Shown: in pieces, positions 18,690 to 21,419 of the stretch
Position numbering within the stretch: position 1 is the first letter of the stretch
How the letters are laid out: every line of letters begins with the position of its first letter
From: CAYGZC01 sp964354225
GTDB taxonomy: Bacteria > Bacteroidota > Ignavibacteria > UBA10030 > SZUA-254
DNA: 21,419 bases
Assembly: GCA_964354225.1 (NCBI GenBank)
Contig: CAYGZC010000112.1
Span: 1-21,419, forward strand
Reading direction: 5' to 3'
The notes under the pieces: model-generated
Database searches by the model: none
What the model saw: only the letters and a program-made list of their open reading frames with translations
Told to the model about the DNA's origin: nothing
Made by a program: the position numbers and the translations under genes

Positions 18690-21419
18690 TTCAAAAGGAT
18701 CATTTTTCGAACATCAAAAAATGGGTTTCCTCGCTCATCACTAATAGATATAGTATAGAAGTACACGCCACTTGCAAGCACATGGCCTGAACCTGCGGAA
18801 GGATTCCAAACAACCTCTTTGTATCCTGCCTGTTGGATTTCATCAACGAGTGTTGCGACGGTCTGACCGAGAAGATTGAAAATTTTTAAACTAACTTTTG
18901 ACGTTTTTGGCAAATCAAAAGCAATCGTTGTTGATGGATTAAATGGATTCGGATGGTTTTGGTATAGACGGAATTGAGCCGGTACTCCAACAATATTATT
19001 TTTCACGTTCGTTACAGTCCCCGCTGAATAAGTTGTAAGGATAGTACCGCTATTTCCAACTGCGAAACCGAGTGTGTCGCTTATGAATTCCAAACCAAAC
19101 AGATCATGCGAATCTGCTGTATACTGTGAATACCAATCTCCTCCACTATTTGTTGTGTAGAAAATTTTTCCGCCATCGCATGCAGCATAAAGAGTTGTTG
19201 GATTTTTAACAAAAAGATCATTTACTGAAACAGAAGTAGGAATGCTGATATTATTATATAGGTCGGACATCAGCCTTGAAATCACTAATCCGCTATCGCC
19301 CACAATCCAATCTGAAGATTCTTTTACAATCACAGATCGTATCTTCCGTGTTGTTCCGAGTGATCCATATTGCCATGTTGCACCTTGATTAGTAGTTGTT
19401 AGATAAGTAGCGTCTTCAAAATAAATTGTTAGCTTGTTAACGGCATCGGGGTACGTTGCTACGCCGGCAATATTCAAGAGACTATCGATTATCGTTGGCG
19501 TCCAGTTTATTCCACCATCGGTTGTGTGCGATAACAATCCGTTCTCACCGAAAATCCATCCATCAGTTGCAGATCGAAATCTAAAACCATTGATATTCTG
19601 TATGATACCAATGTCGATTCTTGTCCAAGTCACGCCGGTATCACTGCTCTTGTAGATAAAACCATTGTCCCCGGCAACGAATATATTATCAATAGACGGA
19701 ATGCTTACAGATTTCAGTGGAAGGGCAGAGCCAACAAAAATTTCTTGCCAGGAGGCGCCTCCATCAGATGTTTTTAAAACTGTACCTTGTTCTCCCACAA
19801 CAAAACCATTTAAGCTATTGGCAAATTGAATATCATACCATCGTTGCCAAAAGTTCAATGGTTGGTGGAACCACTTCCGGGTGTATGTTTCGGGCATCAT
19901 CAGTGCAAAATGTTTTCCTACACCGCATTCATTTTCGGCTATTGAATCAACCGTTACAAAGTTAGCAAAGTAATTAATCTTCGAAGATAGGCAGTTCCAG
20001 TAACTTCCATCAAAGACATAACATCGAAGGAATCGCTCGTCCTGTACCCCCGCGCCGACTTCTCGATCAAGCGAGGAAACATCGCTGTACATCCATTGCA
20101 ATTTTGCGGTGAACCTTGCTGATGATGGGTATGGAATGATTTCAACCCATCGCTTAACAAATTTTTCATCATTTGGATTTGGAATGTTCGGAGGATTTGA
20201 ATCGGGATGAACTTGCACACGAATGCTGTCCAATCCATACAACTCTTTTAACCACAATGTGGCAATCAGTCTGCCGTCAAATGCAACAAAATGGTACGGT
20301 ACATCTGTCTGTGAGACCGGAAGGGTTACTCTATTATATTCTCCGCTCGGCGGATTGATGAATGTTTTTTTCAAGTAATTGCGTCGGGCTGTCACATAAT
20401 ACTTTAAAGCCTCCACATGATCATAGAAATCTTGTATCGTTCCCCATTTCTGTTGATCGGGGGAAACATAATTTTCAATCATTGATGCTAAACTATCAAT
20501 TCGGGGATGGAGGTGTTCTTCGGTGAAAATTGTATTGAGTGCTGTATCCACATGAAGCTTCAATTCTTCCCAAAGTGAAGGTGTCGCCATAAGTCTATCT
20601 TTTAAAACATTCGAAGGACCAGACAATGGTGGGAAGGTATATGCGAAACCATCATTTATAAGCGATGCAGGATATGGAATTGCAAGATCACCGCTCCTGC
20701 CAAATGATAAATCATAATCCCATGGAATAATCGTCCATTGTTGATTTACTTTTGAGGTATCGCGATACAATAGATAATTTTTATTGTAACTATCGCCCAT
20801 CATAGTAAGGATATTCCCGCTAAACCAATCTAAAACACTTTGAACATCAAAATACTTATAAACTGTATCACGGAATGAAATATCTGGAGCTGAATTTATT
20901 GCATTGATGAGTTGTGCAAGATCAGAGTAATCGCTGGCGTCACCAATTTCCTTATCATAATACATCTTAAGAATACTATCTGTCTGCTCGGTGAGGTCAG
21001 CGCTGATGTAAGTATCATTCGCCTCATACATGGGTGCAATTTTACGTCCCCTGTTTTGAAGAAAATACTTATCAATCTTTTCAATGAAAAGATATATCCC
21101 CTCTTTTCCATTCATTGAAAAACTTGCATGGTGGGCGCGAGGTGCAAGTTGGTTAAGTTCATTGAAAAGTTCCCACGCAAGTTTCTCGCGTAGAAAAGAT
21201 TTATCGGTGTACATCGCGTTGAAATTGACGCTTTGCATATTCTGAAACAGGTGAGTCTTAGAAAATTTCACTCTGTAAGATTTCTTAGGATAGTAACGAG
21301 TTGAGTGACCTTTAAAACGGATTTGGGCATCGTTCCAGTAATTACCTTGATATTCAAGTGATGCAGGTATAAGTGAATCACTAAAAATATCCCGGGTAAA
21401 AAGAAGTTGATAATCATCC
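18686..21419 (-). CDS. T9SS-exported CotH-kinase-like protein with YCF48-type beta-propeller, 5' end outside window
   Basis: A GTG at 21271 is internal: the frame is open from 21418, adding 49 residues that read as CotH sequence (QIRFKGHSTRYYPKKSYRVK). The gene therefore starts beyond the right edge. Numbering is from 21271. CotH-kinase domain: edge to ~310, with SFLREKLAWELFNE, GIYLFIEKID, GDSYNKNYLLYRD (~160-170) and IPWDYDLSFG (~187-196). The Asp residues in the last two motifs are the expected Mg/ATP-binding and catalytic positions by analogy with spore-coat CotH. A linking region follows (~320-490). Then come about six YCF48/Asp-box repeats (~490-770), for example GTVLKTSDGGASW and LLSHTTDGGINW. 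The CTD is ~775-861 (NHPNPFNP ... RKMILLK). Known CotH proteins phosphorylate secreted proteins, so this one may modify surface or secreted proteins. It is followed by the S15-type hydrolase with a 4-bp overlap, consistent with an operon. Confidence 0.9.
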   Translation of the reverse strand, partial: DDYQLLFTRDIFSDSLIPASLEYQGNYWNDAQIRFKGHSTRYYPKKSYRVKFSKTHLFQNMQSVNFNAMYTDKSFLREKLAWELFNELNQLAPRAHHASFSMNGKEGIYLFIEKIDKYFLQNRGRKIAPMYEANDTYISADLTEQTDSILKMYYDKEIGDASDYSDLAQLINAINSAPDISFRDTVYKYFDVQSVLDWFSGNILTMMGDSYNKNYLLYRDTSKVNQQWTIIPWDYDLSFGRSGDLAIPYPASLINDGFAYTFPPLSGPSNVLKDRLMATPSLWEELKLHVDTALNTIFTEEHLHPRIDSLASMIENYVSPDQQKWGTIQDFYDHVEALKYYVTARRNYLKKTFINPPSGEYNRVTLPVSQTDVPYHFVAFDGRLIATLWLKELYGLDSIRVQVHPDSNPPNIPNPNDEKFVKRWVEIIPYPSSARFTAKLQWMYSDVSSLDREVGAGVQDERFLRCYVFDGSYWNCLSSKINYFANFVTVDSIAENECGVGKHFALMMPETYTRKWFHQPLNFWQRWYDIQFANSLNGFVVGEQGTVLKTSDGGASWQEIFVGSALPLKSVSIPSIDNIFVAGDNGFIYKSSDTGVTWTRIDIGIIQNINGFRFRSATDGWIFGENGLLSHTTDGGINWTPTIIDSLLNIAGVATYPDAVNKLTIYFEDATYLTTTNQGATWQYGSLGTTRKIRSVIVKESSDWIVGDSGLVISRLMSDLYNNISIPTSVSVNDLFVKNPTTLYAACDGGKIFYTTNSGGDWYSQYTADSHDLFGLEFISDTLGFAVGNSGTILTTYSAGTVTNVKNNIVGVPAQFRLYQNHPNPFNPSTTIAFDLPKTSKVSLKIFNLLGQTVATLVDEIQQAGYKEVVWNPSAGSGHVLASGVYFYTISISDERGNPFFDVRKMILLK

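Noticed and set aside
18990..19850. Photosystem assembly factor, because of YCF48-like repeats
   Set aside because: The repeats are a generic propeller motif here, fused to CotH and a secretion tail. Nothing photosynthetic is nearby.

Overview
The window looks like a chromosomal segment from a member of the Bacteroidota/Chlorobi–Ignavibacteria group, or a related lineage that uses type IX secretion. The main reason is that four large exported proteins end in the same ~90-residue module: an N[YH]PNPFNP motif, a FlgD-like Ig fold, and a final K-K/R-M-x-L-x-K/R. That module is the type A sorting domain (CTD) of the type IX secretion system (T9SS). Signal peptides ending in A-Q or T-Q, modest GC content, mostly weak Shine-Dalgarno sequences and a CarboxypepD_reg-like/TonB-type N-terminus at the left edge fit this. 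The lineage is inferred, not proven. No tRNA, rRNA, CRISPR array or complete insertion sequence was seen.

Layout, left to right. (1) 1-263, minus: N-terminus of an outer-membrane/secreted protein with a carboxypeptidase-regulatory-like domain, cut by the window edge. (2) 264-433: intergenic, with a strong rho-independent terminator for the next gene. (3) 434-8818, minus: a giant multidomain surface protein of about 2,794 residues (three LamG, FN3, seven FG-GAP repeats, an unrecognised central region, six cadherin-like/Big_9 domains, CTD). (4) 8819-9599: gene-poor stretch with a perfect inverted repeat and a probable frameshifted small exported-protein gene. (5) 9600-13163, minus: 1,187-residue exported Asp-box (sortilin/BNR-type) beta-propeller protein with CTD. 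(6) 13164-13318: divergent intergenic region. (7) 13319-14581, plus: major-facilitator metabolite transporter. (8) 14595-16725, minus: a KimA/APC-type (potassium transporter-like) gene split by a 118-bp MITE-like palindromic element with a 6-bp target duplication. (9) 16797-18689, minus: exported S15-type alpha/beta hydrolase with CTD. (10) 18686-21419, minus: exported CotH-kinase-like protein fused to a YCF48-type beta-propeller and CTD. It runs off the right edge and overlaps the hydrolase gene by 4 bp (ATGA).

The window is mostly about building and decorating the cell surface. The four CTD proteins should be exported by Sec, moved across the outer membrane by T9SS, and then anchored or released. 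The giant protein carries adhesion and carbohydrate/protein-binding modules. The propeller protein is probably an interaction scaffold or a catalytically cryptic glycosidase-like protein. The CotH-propeller protein and the hydrolase form a translationally coupled pair, which suggests joint action on secreted or surface protein substrates. The two transporters are inner-membrane proteins with no evident functional link to the surface genes.

The clearest molecular event is the MITE insertion. Removing the element and one target copy restores a continuous 668-codon permease frame, and residues matching the potassium-binding positions of KimA, as I recall them, are still present. The most novel protein material is the central ~740 residues of the giant protein, the nested LamG insertions in it, and the secreted CotH/S15 pair.
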